64,000 bases of DNA from Rikenellaceae bacterium (GTDB lineage Bacteria; Bacteroidota; Bacteroidia; Bacteroidales; Rikenellaceae). Below the pieces are notes generated by a model. The model made no database searches. It saw only the letters and a list, made by a program, of their open reading frames with translations, and had not been told where the DNA came from. Below are positions 1-7,589 of this stretch, one piece after another (within the stretch, counting starts at the first letter, position 1; every line of letters begins with the position of its first letter). The DNA lies in NCBI GenBank assembly GCA_015059945.1, contig SUZJ01000002.1, forward strand, positions 185,337-249,336, written 5' to 3'. The position numbers and the translations under genes are program-made.

Positions 1-205
1 AGCCTATGGTGGCGGTGCCCACGAACTGCACTGCCGAGCCTTCGAGTAGCGCCCCATTGCACCGTGTGCGGGTGCGAACAATCAGGGCGTCGGCATCGGC
101 CACAGCGGCAGGGGTTATCTGGTCGGCGTGTAGCTCTACGACCTCGGCAAAGGGGGCCAGGGCCTGGGCTGCATAGGGGACAAAGTTGTCGATAATAATT
201 TTCAT
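1..205 (-). CDS. pdxB: Erythronate-4-phosphate dehydrogenase, N-terminal part (runs off the window)
   Basis: The reverse strand reads an ATG at 205 and stays open to the window edge, giving the first 68 residues. The start MKIIIDNFVPYA, the middle ADALIVRTRT and the end FVGTATIG are typical of the N-terminal substrate domain of PdxB, which oxidises 4-phosphoerythronate in the DXP-independent route to pyridoxal phosphate. The NAD-binding and dimerisation domains lie outside the window, so catalytic residues cannot be checked. Other members of the D-2-hydroxyacid dehydrogenase family are possible, but the GTATIG segment favours PdxB. It is divergent from pyrD, with a repeat-filled gap between. 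Confidence 0.82.
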   Translation of the reverse strand, partial: MKIIIDNFVPYAAQALAPFAEVVELHADQITPAAVADADALIVRTRTRCNGALLEGSAVQFVGTATIG

Positions 206-253
206 ACCACAAATATAACCATTATTTTCAGAAATATGCTTACTTTTGCAACT

Positions 254-345
254 GACGTCGAACGTCTAACGTCTAACGTCCAACCGACCTAAGTCGTTAA
301 GGGCTTTAAGGGCCTTAAGGAAACTTTTCCATTTTCAACTCGCAA
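254..345. repeat. Composite short-repeat array before pyrD
   Basis: The stretch holds three modules in order: GTCNAAC heptamers in tandem (four near-copies, 254-285) ending in CGACCTAAGTC, then a TTAAGG-type array (about 296-322), then an AT-rich heptamer-like tract that ends just before the pyrD ATG. The same order recurs at 1390-1487 before cinA. It occupies the probable 5' leader of pyrD. Confidence 0.75.
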
Positions 346-347
346 CT

Positions 348-1418
348 ATGAGTTTGTATAAGATACTTGTGCGACCTTTGATGTCGCTGTTGCCTGCCGA
401 GGTGGGCCACAATTTTTCGTCGGCTGTGCTGCGCTTTATCGGGCGTGGCAATATGGGCCAGTGGATGCTGCGTAAGCTTTACTCGTGGCGCCACCCCTCG
501 TTGGAGCGCGAGGTCTTTGGTGTGAGGTTTGCCAACCCCATAGGTGCTGCTGCGGGCCTCGATAGGGATGCTACGCTCTATCGCCCTCTGGGAGCGCTGG
601 GCTTTGGCTTTGTAGAGATTGGCACCATCACCCCCAAGCCCCAGGCGGGGGGCATCAAGCCGCGCCTTTTTCGCCTGCGTGGCGAGCGCGCGCTGGTGCA
701 CCGAATGGAGTTTCCCAACTGCGGCATCGAGAAGTGTGTAGACCATCTGCGCCGACGTGCCTATGGCCATAAGGTTGTGGTGGGTGCCAACATTGCCCCC
801 AACTCGGTGGTGCTGCCCGACCGTATGCCTGTCGAGTACCTCAAAACCTTCCGTCCGCTGTACCAGTATGTAGACTACTTTACCGTAAACGTGGCACCCA
901 TAATTGGCAGTGGCGAGAGCTACTGCGCCACCGATAAAGCGCTGGTCGAGAGGGTTTTGGATGGGCTGTTTGACTTCCGCCGAGGCCAGAACGACTACCG
1001 CCCTGTGCTGCTCAAAATTTCGCCCGACTGGCCTATGCACATTGTCGATGATATGGTGCAGATACTCATCGATACCCCACTCGATGGACTGGTGGTGGCC
1101 GACTGCTCGGCACGACTGGGCAGCCGCCTGTCTAAACGCCAACTGAGCCGTATGAATGGCGGAGTTATGGGCGGAGCACCACTGCTGGAGCGCACCATCG
1201 AGCTGGTCGATTATGTGTGCCGCAAGATGAACTACCACTATCCCGTGATTGGTGTGGGCGGTATTATGAGTGCTGCCGATGCCCAGAGGGTGCTCGATGC
1301 AGGTGCCAGCCTGGTGCAGTGCTACTCGGCCTTGCACTACGAGGGCCCTGCCTTTGCGGGCCGCGCTTGCCGCGAGTTGGCTAAAAAGGCGTCTAACGTC
1401 ACCGACCAAAGTCTTTAA
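348..1418 (+). CDS. pyrD: Dihydroorotate dehydrogenase homologue (class 2-like), atypical active site
   Basis: 356 residues, close to the usual length of class 2, membrane-associated, quinone-linked DHODH, which makes orotate in pyrimidine synthesis. The FMN-barrel signatures are clear: NPIGAAAGLDRD near residue 65, GFVEIGTITPKPQ near 90, KISPDWP near 225, VGGIMSAADA near 307 and the ending SLVQCYSALHYEGP. Odd points: the usual NxSSPNT motif with the catalytic serine is replaced by NVAPIIGSG around residue 182, the FDKN lysine is arginine, and the NNxG stretch reads MEFPNCG. It may be a divergent but working enzyme or a paralogue with another role. The last residues (SNVTDQSL) are encoded by the GTCTAAC repeat and following sequence that continues into the next gap. 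Confidence 0.8.
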   Translation: MSLYKILVRPLMSLLPAEVGHNFSSAVLRFIGRGNMGQWMLRKLYSWRHPSLEREVFGVRFANPIGAAAGLDRDATLYRPLGALGFGFVEIGTITPKPQAGGIKPRLFRLRGERALVHRMEFPNCGIEKCVDHLRRRAYGHKVVVGANIAPNSVVLPDRMPVEYLKTFRPLYQYVDYFTVNVAPIIGSGESYCATDKALVERVLDGLFDFRRGQNDYRPVLLKISPDWPMHIVDDMVQILIDTPLDGLVVADCSARLGSRLSKRQLSRMNGGVMGGAPLLERTIELVDYVCRKMNYHYPVIGVGGIMSAADAQRVLDAGASLVQCYSALHYEGPAFAGRACRELAKKASNVTDQSL

Positions 1419-1487
1419 GGACTTTAAGGTCATTAAGGACATTAAGGAAAATTCTCAATTCTCAATTCTCAATTCCCAATTCCCACT
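1390..1487. repeat. Composite short-repeat array between pyrD and cinA
   Basis: It begins inside the 3' end of pyrD with CGTCTAACGTCACCGACC, continues as TTAAGG units at 9-bp spacing (1411-1450), then as AATTCTC/AATTCCC heptamers (five copies, 1453-1487) that end three bases before the cinA ATG. No clear purine-rich ribosome site is visible between the heptamers and the start codon. Confidence 0.8.
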
Positions 1488-1489
1488 CT

Positions 1490-2731
1490 ATGACCGTTGA
1501 CATCATAACCATTGGCGATGAGATACTCATTGGCCAGATTGTAGATACCAATTCGGCTTGGATGAGCCGCCACTTGGGCGATATTGGCGCCACCGTTAGG
1601 CGTAAGTACTCGATTGGCGATAGCGCAGAGGAGATACGTGCAGCTATTGCCGAGTCGCTTGCTGCGAGCAATGTGGTAATTACCACAGGCGGACTTGGCC
1701 CAACGAAAGACGATATTACCAAGCGTGTGCTGGCCGAGATGTTTGGCTCGCCACTGGTGCGCGATGAGGCCACCTACGAGCGTGTGGAGCGCATTATGGC
1801 CCTGCGAGGCATCGAGTTTAACGAACTCAACAAGGCTCAGGCTCTGGTGCCCGCCTGCTGCCGCGTGCTGCCCAACCATAAGGGTACTGCGCCAGGTATG
1901 TGGTTTGACACCCCCGAGGGTGGGGTGGTGATATGCCTGCCCGGGGTGCCATTTGAGATGGAGGCGCTGATGGAGGAGAGCGTGTTGCCCCTGCTGAGGG
2001 AGCGCTTCGAACTGCGCAGCGTGGTACACCGCACAGCCATAACCTTCGGACTGGCCGAGAGTATGATGGCCCAACTGATTGCCCCCTGGGAGGACGCCCT
2101 GCCCGAAGAGCTTCACCTTGCCTATCTGCCTTCGCCCAGCCAGTTGCGCTTGCGTCTGTCGGCCTACGATGTCGAGGAGAGCGAGGCTCGCAAGGCTATT
2201 GACCGCCAGTTTGAGCTGCTTATGCCCCTGCTGGGCGACTACTTTGTGGGCTGGGAGGGCGACACTGTCCAGTCGGTGGTGGCCGACCTGCTGCTGGCCA
2301 GGGGCGAGAGCCTTGCGGCTGCCGAGTCGTGTACGGGAGGAGCGCTGAGTGCCAAGTTTACGGCTATGAGTGGCGCTTCGGCCTACTTTATGGGTGGCGT
2401 GGTCAGCTACTCAAACGAGGTCAAGAATCAGGTGCTGGGCGTAAGTGCCGACGACCTTAATAAATATGGTGCCGTTAGCGAGCCTGTTGCCCGCCAGATG
2501 GCCGAGGGTGTCCGCCGAGTGTGTGGCACCACTTGGGGCGTGTCTACTACGGGCATTGCAGGCCCTACGGGTGGCACCCCCGACAAACCTGTGGGTACGG
2601 TGTGGATGGCGGTTGCGGGTCCCGATGGTACCGAGGCTTTGTGCCTCAATCACGGCCGCCTGAGGGCCCAGAATATCGAGCGAGCTGCCACCGCCGCTAT
2701 CAATATGCTCCGCCTGAGATTGCTCAAATAA
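1490..2731 (+). CDS. cinA: CinA-family protein (MoCF-like domain plus PncC amidohydrolase)
   Basis: 413 residues, normal for two-domain CinA. The N-terminal half has the molybdopterin-binding-like core: TIGDEILIGQIVDTNS at 6-21 and TTGGLGPTKDD near 65. The C-terminal half has the PncC deamidase motif AESCTGG near 280 and STTGIAGPTGGTPDKPVGTVW near 350. The C-terminal domain hydrolyses nicotinamide mononucleotide to nicotinate mononucleotide in pyridine nucleotide recycling; the N-terminal domain is an ADP-ribose pyrophosphatase in some relatives. The protein is cytoplasmic. The start is supported by the conserved MTVDIITIGDEIL opening. Confidence 0.93.
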   Translation: MTVDIITIGDEILIGQIVDTNSAWMSRHLGDIGATVRRKYSIGDSAEEIRAAIAESLAASNVVITTGGLGPTKDDITKRVLAEMFGSPLVRDEATYERVERIMALRGIEFNELNKAQALVPACCRVLPNHKGTAPGMWFDTPEGGVVICLPGVPFEMEALMEESVLPLLRERFELRSVVHRTAITFGLAESMMAQLIAPWEDALPEELHLAYLPSPSQLRLRLSAYDVEESEARKAIDRQFELLMPLLGDYFVGWEGDTVQSVVADLLLARGESLAAAESCTGGALSAKFTAMSGASAYFMGGVVSYSNEVKNQVLGVSADDLNKYGAVSEPVARQMAEGVRRVCGTTWGVSTTGIAGPTGGTPDKPVGTVWMAVAGPDGTEALCLNHGRLRAQNIERAATAAINMLRLRLLK

Positions 2732-3010
2732 CCGACCAATGGGAGAATTGAAAATTCAAAATTCAAACTTATTTTAGGTCGGTTTCGACCAAAAAGCAAA
2801 GGGATTCGCTATTTCGAGGGTGGGTCCTTTGTTTTTTTGTCCAACGTCCAACCGACCTAAGTCAGACACACGCCCCCGCCCTAACGGGCACCCCCTCTAA
2901 CTTAGAGGGGGAAATCCCTAAGGCCCTTAAAGAAACAGACCTCCTCGGTTGCTACGCAACCACTCCCCCTAATTCAGGGGGAGAGTGGTTGTGGGGAGCC
3001 CAGAGGGAGA

Positions 3011-3044
3011 GTGGTAGTGGTAGTGGTAGTGGTAGTGGTAGTGG
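3011..3044. repeat. (GTGGTA)n hexanucleotide microsatellite
   Basis: Five to six perfect tandem copies of GTGGTA lie between REP-like palindromes in a non-coding gap. Confidence 0.85.
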
Positions 3045-3181
3045 AGCGGGGGATAACCACAATCAACCTACTATCCACGACTACTCCTCCCCTAAGTTAG
3101 GGGAGGTGCCCCAAAGGGGCGGAGAGGTCTGTAAAAGGAATTGCACGACCTTACCAAGCCCCACCTAAAGTTCCTATTAGC

Positions 3182-3234
3182 CCTATTAGTCATATATATC
3201 CTATAAGAGCAATAGGAGATATATGAGTGATAGG
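3182..3234. other. Long imperfect hairpin in the cinA-gcvP gap
   Basis: A 23-base left arm (3182-3204) and a 23-base right arm (3212-3234) pair with about three mismatches around the loop AAGAGCA. The sequence is related to the 18-bp tandem unit at 57397-57450 (ATAGGAGAAATAAGAGCA). There is no U-tract, so it is probably a repeat element rather than a terminator. Confidence 0.65.
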
Positions 3235-3400
3235 AGTTATATGTTTTCTTTAAGGTCCATAATGACCTTAAAGTCCTTAAAGCCCCTATAAGACTTAGGT
3301 CGGTTTGACCAAGCTGACGCTTGCTCTAAAATGCTCCTGCTCGGCATAGTCTGCAAGCAGCCTCTGCCCTCGCTTACTCGCATTTGCGACGTTAGACAAA

Positions 3401-3443
3401 ACAAGAGGAGAGCTCCGAAATTGCTTCGGGGCTCTCCTATTGT
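3401..3443 (-). terminator. Intrinsic terminator downstream of gcvP
   Basis: The inverted repeat AGGAGAGCTCCGAA (3406-3419) and TTCGGGGCTCTCCT (3425-3438) forms a 14-bp stem with one G-T pair and a five-base loop, flanked by ACAA and TTGTTTTG tracts. It lies 16 bases past the gcvP stop on the reverse strand. Confidence 0.8.
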
Positions 3444-3458
3444 TTTGATATGCGGAAA

Positions 3459-6272
3459 CTACTCGTTGTTTACTGCCAGCAGGTTCCTATCGCCATAGCC
3501 GTTATCGATTTTGGTGACGTAGGGGAAGAACTTCTGGGCCTTAACCCACTCCAAGGGGAAGGCAGCCTCGGTGCGCGAGAAGTCGTGGCCCCACTCGCCA
3601 GCCAGCTCGGCCGCGGTATAGGGAGCATTGACAACAATCTGGGGGCAAGTCTGTGCCTCGTGGAGAATCTTAACCAGCGCATCGCAGAACTTGTCCATCT
3701 CCTCCTTCGACTCGCTCTCGGTAGGCTCTACCATCAGCGTATCGTGCACGGGGAACGAGAGGGTGGGAGCGTGGAAACCATAGTCCATCAGTCGGTGAGC
3801 AACGTCGCCAACCTCTACGCCATACTCCTTGCGGAAGTTGGTCAGGTCGAGAATCATCTCGTGACCTACACGGCCACTCTCGCCCGAGTAGTAGGTGCGG
3901 TAGCTCTCGGCCAGACGGCACGACATATAGTTTGCGCCCACGATAGCCATCTCGGTAGCCTTGCGCAGACCCTCGGCACCCAGCATCTTGATATAGCCGT
4001 AGGTGATGGGCAACAGCAGTGCGCTACCCCAGGGCGACGACGAAACGGCAGTAATGCCATCGGCACCACCGGTGGGAACAACCGAGTGCGAAGGCAAGAA
4101 CTCAACCAAGTGCTCGGCCACGCATACGGGACCTACGCCTGGGCCGCCACCACCGTGAGGCATTGCGAAGGTCTTGTGCAGGTTGAGGTGGCACACGTCG
4201 GCACCAATAAAGCCGGGGTTGGTCAGGCCCACCTGGGCGTTCATATTCGCACCGTCCATATATACCTGTCCGCCGTGCTCGTGGATAGTGTCTACAATCT
4301 CGCGGATGCGGCTCTCGAACACACCGTGAGTCGAGGGGTAGGTAACCATCAGACCTGCCAACTCGCCCTCATACTGCTCGGCTTTGGCTTTCAGGTCCTC
4401 TACGTCGATGTTACCCTTCTGGTCGCAAGCCACAACCACAATTTTCATACCTGCCATAGCGGCCGAAGCGGGGTTGGTACCGTGGGCCGAGGCGGGGATA
4501 AGAATAACATTGCGGTAGCCCTGCGAGCGGCTCTGGTGGTAAGCGCGGATAATCATCAGACCGGTGTACTCGCCTGCGGCACCCGAGTTGGGCTGCAAGG
4601 TGCAACCTGCAAAGCCTGTGATAATCGACAAGTCTTTCTCCAACTCGCTAATCATAGCCATATAGCCCTCGGCCTGTGCGGTAGGAGCAAAGGGGTGCAT
4701 ATTTGCAAAGCCTGCCAGCGAGAGGGGCTGCATAGTGGCTGCGGGGTTGAGCTTCATAGTGCACGAGCCGAGCGAAATCATACTGTCGGCCAGCGAAATG
4801 TCGCGGTGCTCGAGGCGTTTGATATAGCGCATCAGGTCGGTCTCGCTGTGGTACTTATTAAATACGGGCTCGGTCAGAATTGCGCTCTGACGCCTCAGCT
4901 CGGCAGGAATTACCGATGCGGCCTCGTCAATCTTGATGCTCTTTGGAGCCTTCTTGCCTGCGGCCTCGGCAAAGATAGCCACAACCTCGGCCACCTCCTC
5001 GTCGGTGGTAATCTCGTCGAAACTCATACGCACCTTATCCTCGGCGGGGTAGAAGAAGTTGATGCCGTGCTGCAAGGCGATGTCCTGAACTACGGCAGCC
5101 TCGGCCGAAACCTCCAAGGTGTCGAAGTACTCGCCACTGAGCAGTTCATAGCCCAGAGCCTTCAAAGCCTCGGCTACGGCTACGGTGCGCGAGTGGATGT
5201 GGGCTGCAATGCGGGCCAAACCCTCGGGACCATTGTATACTGCATAGAAGCCGCTCATCGAGGCCATCAGGGCCGATGCTGTACAGATGTTCGAGGTTGC
5301 CTTCTCGCGTTTGATGTGCTGCTCGCGAGTCTGCAATGCCATACGAAGTGCGCGGTTGCCCAAGCGGTCTACCGATACGCCAATGATGCGGCCGGGCATA
5401 TTACGCTTGTAGGCATCTTTGGTAGCCATAAAGCCTGCGCTGGGGCCACCAAAGCCCATAGGCAGACCAAACCTCTGCGACGAGCCAACTGCAATGTCGG
5501 CTCCCCACTCACCGGGGGCTTTGAGCAGTACAAGGCTCATAAGGTCGCACACTGCGGCCACCTTGGCACCTGCTGCGTGAGCTGCCTCAGTCAGGGCGGC
5601 ATAGTTGCGCAACTGGCCTGCGGCTGCGGGATACTGTACCAGAGCACCAAACTCGCGGCCCGTGAACTCGTAGGTTGCATAGTCGTCGATAACTATCTCA
5701 ATGCCGAAAGGCTCGCTACGGGTGAGCAGTACGTCGAGGGTCTGGGGATAGATATTGCTATCCACAAAGAGCACATTTACACCACTCTTCTGCTGGTCGC
5801 GGCTGCGCAGAGCATACATCATCAGCATAGCCTCGGCTGCTGCGGTAGCCTCGTCGAGCAACGAGCAGTTGGCAATCTCCATAGCCGTGAGCGACACAAT
5901 CATAGTCTGGAAGTTCAGCAGAGCCTCCAACCTACCCTGCGAAATCTCGGCCTGATAGGGGGTGTACGAGGTGTACCAAGCGGGGTTCTCGAATACGTTG
6001 CGGATGATGGCCGCGGGCATCGAGTTGGGATAGTAGCCCATACCGATAAACGAGCGCAGGGTCTGGTTGCGGTCGGCCAGCGAGCGGATGTGTGCACCAA
6101 ACTGCACTTCGGTCATAGGCTCGTCGAGTGCCAGAGGTTTGCGCAGACGGATGCTCTGGGGCATAACCTGCGAGATAAGTTCCTCAACGCTACCAACACC
6201 GATAACTTTGAGCATTTCGGCCAAGTCGTGCTCCGACGGGCCAATGTGGCGGTTTACAAATTGTTCTAACAT
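3459..6272 (-). CDS. gcvP: Glycine dehydrogenase (decarboxylating), single-chain P-protein
   Basis: 937 residues, normal for the fused, homodimeric P-protein. It decarboxylates glycine using pyridoxal phosphate and passes the aminomethyl group to lipoylated H-protein. The N-terminus MLEQFVNRHIGPSEHDLAEML is typical, and the PLP-lysine motif NLHKTFAMPHGGGGPG places the Schiff-base lysine at about residue 700. MDGANMNAQVGL and SLGSCTMKLNP are also present. No gcvT or gcvH is adjacent, so the cleavage system is dispersed. The opposite strand is also open for almost the full length, which I treat as a codon-bias artefact. Confidence 0.97.
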   Translation of the reverse strand: MLEQFVNRHIGPSEHDLAEMLKVIGVGSVEELISQVMPQSIRLRKPLALDEPMTEVQFGAHIRSLADRNQTLRSFIGMGYYPNSMPAAIIRNVFENPAWYTSYTPYQAEISQGRLEALLNFQTMIVSLTAMEIANCSLLDEATAAAEAMLMMYALRSRDQQKSGVNVLFVDSNIYPQTLDVLLTRSEPFGIEIVIDDYATYEFTGREFGALVQYPAAAGQLRNYAALTEAAHAAGAKVAAVCDLMSLVLLKAPGEWGADIAVGSSQRFGLPMGFGGPSAGFMATKDAYKRNMPGRIIGVSVDRLGNRALRMALQTREQHIKREKATSNICTASALMASMSGFYAVYNGPEGLARIAAHIHSRTVAVAEALKALGYELLSGEYFDTLEVSAEAAVVQDIALQHGINFFYPAEDKVRMSFDEITTDEEVAEVVAIFAEAAGKKAPKSIKIDEAASVIPAELRRQSAILTEPVFNKYHSETDLMRYIKRLEHRDISLADSMISLGSCTMKLNPAATMQPLSLAGFANMHPFAPTAQAEGYMAMISELEKDLSIITGFAGCTLQPNSGAAGEYTGLMIIRAYHQSRSQGYRNVILIPASAHGTNPASAAMAGMKIVVVACDQKGNIDVEDLKAKAEQYEGELAGLMVTYPSTHGVFESRIREIVDTIHEHGGQVYMDGANMNAQVGLTNPGFIGADVCHLNLHKTFAMPHGGGGPGVGPVCVAEHLVEFLPSHSVVPTGGADGITAVSSSPWGSALLLPITYGYIKMLGAEGLRKATEMAIVGANYMSCRLAESYRTYYSGESGRVGHEMILDLTNFRKEYGVEVGDVAHRLMDYGFHAPTLSFPVHDTLMVEPTESESKEEMDKFCDALVKILHEAQTCPQIVVNAPYTAAELAGEWGHDFSRTEAAFPLEWVKAQKFFPYVTKIDNGYGDRNLLAVNNE

Positions 6273-6313
6273 AAGTTTTTAGTGTGTTATTTTTAGGTTG
6301 TTTCTCTTATTTT

Positions 6314-6489
6314 TAGTCTAACGTCTAACGTCGAGCGTCTAACGTCTGACAGACCCCTCCACCCTTTGGGCACCTCCCCTAACTTAGGGGAGGAGTTGTT
6401 GTGAGGGCAGATGACTCTCCCCCTAAGATAGGGGGAGTGGCCGTAGGCCGAGGGGGTCTGCCAATTCTCAATTCTCAATTCTCAATTCA
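6314..6489. repeat. Repeat cluster between gcvP and the SRPBCC gene
   Basis: It contains GTCTAAC heptamers (6314-6348), two REP-like double palindromes (about 6350-6400, with CTCCCCTAACTTAGGGGAG, and 6411-6463) and AATTCTC heptamers (6465-6489). The heptamers overlap the 3' end of the reverse-strand gene ending at 6482, whose final Asn and TGA stop come from the repeat unit (AATTGA). Confidence 0.75.
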
Positions 6490-6880
6490 TTGCAGTCGCT
6501 ATTGCCTCTGCCATTTGGTCTACGGCGCCTTGCAGTTTTTTGCCAATCATCATACGCATCATCATATTCAGCTCGGCGTGTACCACAATGCGCATACGGG
6601 TGTCGTAGGGGGCAACCTCTTTGAGCTGCAACCAGAACGTAAAGTCCATAGGGTTGCTATCGGCACCCTGGATTTTTATGGTCTTGTTGGGCTCGCGGTC
6701 TACAATGCGCAGGGCCATCTTCATACCCTTTGCCTTGAACGAGCACTCGTCGTCGGTGGCCTGCCACTCCTCGACCTTGTCGGCCAACATAGGCGTAAAA
6801 TTGCTGAACGACGACAGAGCAGAGTATATTTGCTCGGCCGAACGGCGTATTTGTTGTTGCTTGCTTTCGTATTTTTCCAT
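6482..6880 (-). CDS. SRPBCC (START/polyketide-cyclase-like) family protein
   Basis: 132 residues. The opening KYESKQQQIRRSAEQIYSALSSFSNF, the middle DECSFKAKGMKMALRIVDREPNKTI and a long C-terminal amphipathic helix match the helix-grip fold of small SRPBCC proteins that bind hydrophobic ligands. No catalytic residues or ligand can be assigned. There is no signal peptide, so it should be cytoplasmic. It is divergent from the Nudix gene with 47 bases between. The family assignment rests on overall pattern only. Confidence 0.7.
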   Translation of the reverse strand: MEKYESKQQQIRRSAEQIYSALSSFSNFTPMLADKVEEWQATDDECSFKAKGMKMALRIVDREPNKTIKIQGADSNPMDFTFWLQLKEVAPYDTRMRIVVHAELNMMMRMMIGKKLQGAVDQMAEAIATAMN

Positions 6881-6927
6881 CGCTTAAATTTGTAATTACG
6901 CTATAAAATTAGTTATTTTGTAGAGTT

Positions 6928-7566
6928 ATGCGAATATTTTTTGAAAATAAATTTTTCGAGTTTGTCGAAAAGCCCCTCACAGGGGCCTCTGGGGCCGATT
7001 TGGGCTTAGGGCCCAAGTGGGCTGTGTTGGAGTTGGACGACCAAACCGTGCCCTCGCCCGAGGCTCTGTTGGATGCCGTAGGGTGTGGCGATAGATTGGC
7101 GGTGGTGTGCCGAGGGGCTGCCGACCGCTTGGAGCAGTTTTGTAACCAGATGGTGGTCGTAAGGGCCGCAGGAGGTGTGGTTGAGAATACCCCGGGTGAT
7201 ATACTTATTATGACTCGCAAGGGGAGGTACGACCTGCCCAAAGGGCACATCGACCCGGGCGAAACGGCCGAGCAGGCTGCTATACGCGAGGTGAAGGAAG
7301 AGACGGGGCTGGCCGAGGTGGAGATTGTTGCTCCGCTCTGCACCACTCGCCACTTCCACAACGCCTATGGCCGTTGGGAGGTAAAGCAGACCGAGTGGTT
7401 TGTGATGTTGGCCCCAGGCGAGGCACCCGAGATATTCCCACAGGAGGACGAGCAGATTACGGCCGTAGAGTGGTTGCGTGGCCGCAGGCTCTGGAAGGCT
7501 GTCGATAGTAGCTACTCGACCATCAAAACCCTCTTTGAGCACTACCTCGATTGGAAAATCAGATAA
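6928..7566 (+). CDS. Nudix hydrolase
   Basis: 212 residues. A full Nudix box runs from GHIDPGE to REVKEETGL (about residues 107-129) and matches GX5EX7REUXEEXGU. The C-terminal half has the beta-strand pattern of the fold, with HNAYGRWEVKQTEWFVM. The first 70 residues form an N-terminal extension rich in acidic and aromatic residues. The substrate is not evident; NDP-sugars, ADP-ribose and mRNA-cap-like or polyphosphate substrates are all possible. A peptidase lipoprotein gene follows after 23 bases, so the two are probably cotranscribed. Confidence 0.88.
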   Translation: MRIFFENKFFEFVEKPLTGASGADLGLGPKWAVLELDDQTVPSPEALLDAVGCGDRLAVVCRGAADRLEQFCNQMVVVRAAGGVVENTPGDILIMTRKGRYDLPKGHIDPGETAEQAAIREVKEETGLAEVEIVAPLCTTRHFHNAYGRWEVKQTEWFVMLAPGEAPEIFPQEDEQITAVEWLRGRRLWKAVDSSYSTIKTLFEHYLDWKIR

Positions 7567-7589
7567 ATAACTCATATCCCCAAACGCTT

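Larger units (their letters stand above)
2732..3400. repeat. Repeat-filled gap between cinA and gcvP, no gene
   Basis: No credible coding frame. It holds AATTC heptamers (about 2745-2775), GTCCAAC heptamers with CGACCTAAGTC (2839-2863), a REP-like element with the palindrome CCCCTCTAACTTAGAGGGG (2892-2910) and its GCCC...GGGC neighbour, further double-palindrome copies at about 2950-2985 and 3082-3132, a hexamer microsatellite (3011-3044), a long hairpin (3182-3234), a TTAAGG array (3250-3290) and a copy of the ~85-bp element at 3303-3390. Confidence 0.75.

Noticed and set aside
3450..6269. A 939-codon open frame on the + strand opposite gcvP
   Set aside because: It mirrors gcvP almost exactly and arises because the gene avoids TTA, CTA and TCA codons. 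The translation has no family pattern and gcvP is unmistakable. The same holds for the long antisense frames at 7608-9278, 16935-18431, 26171-29104 and 30989-33793.
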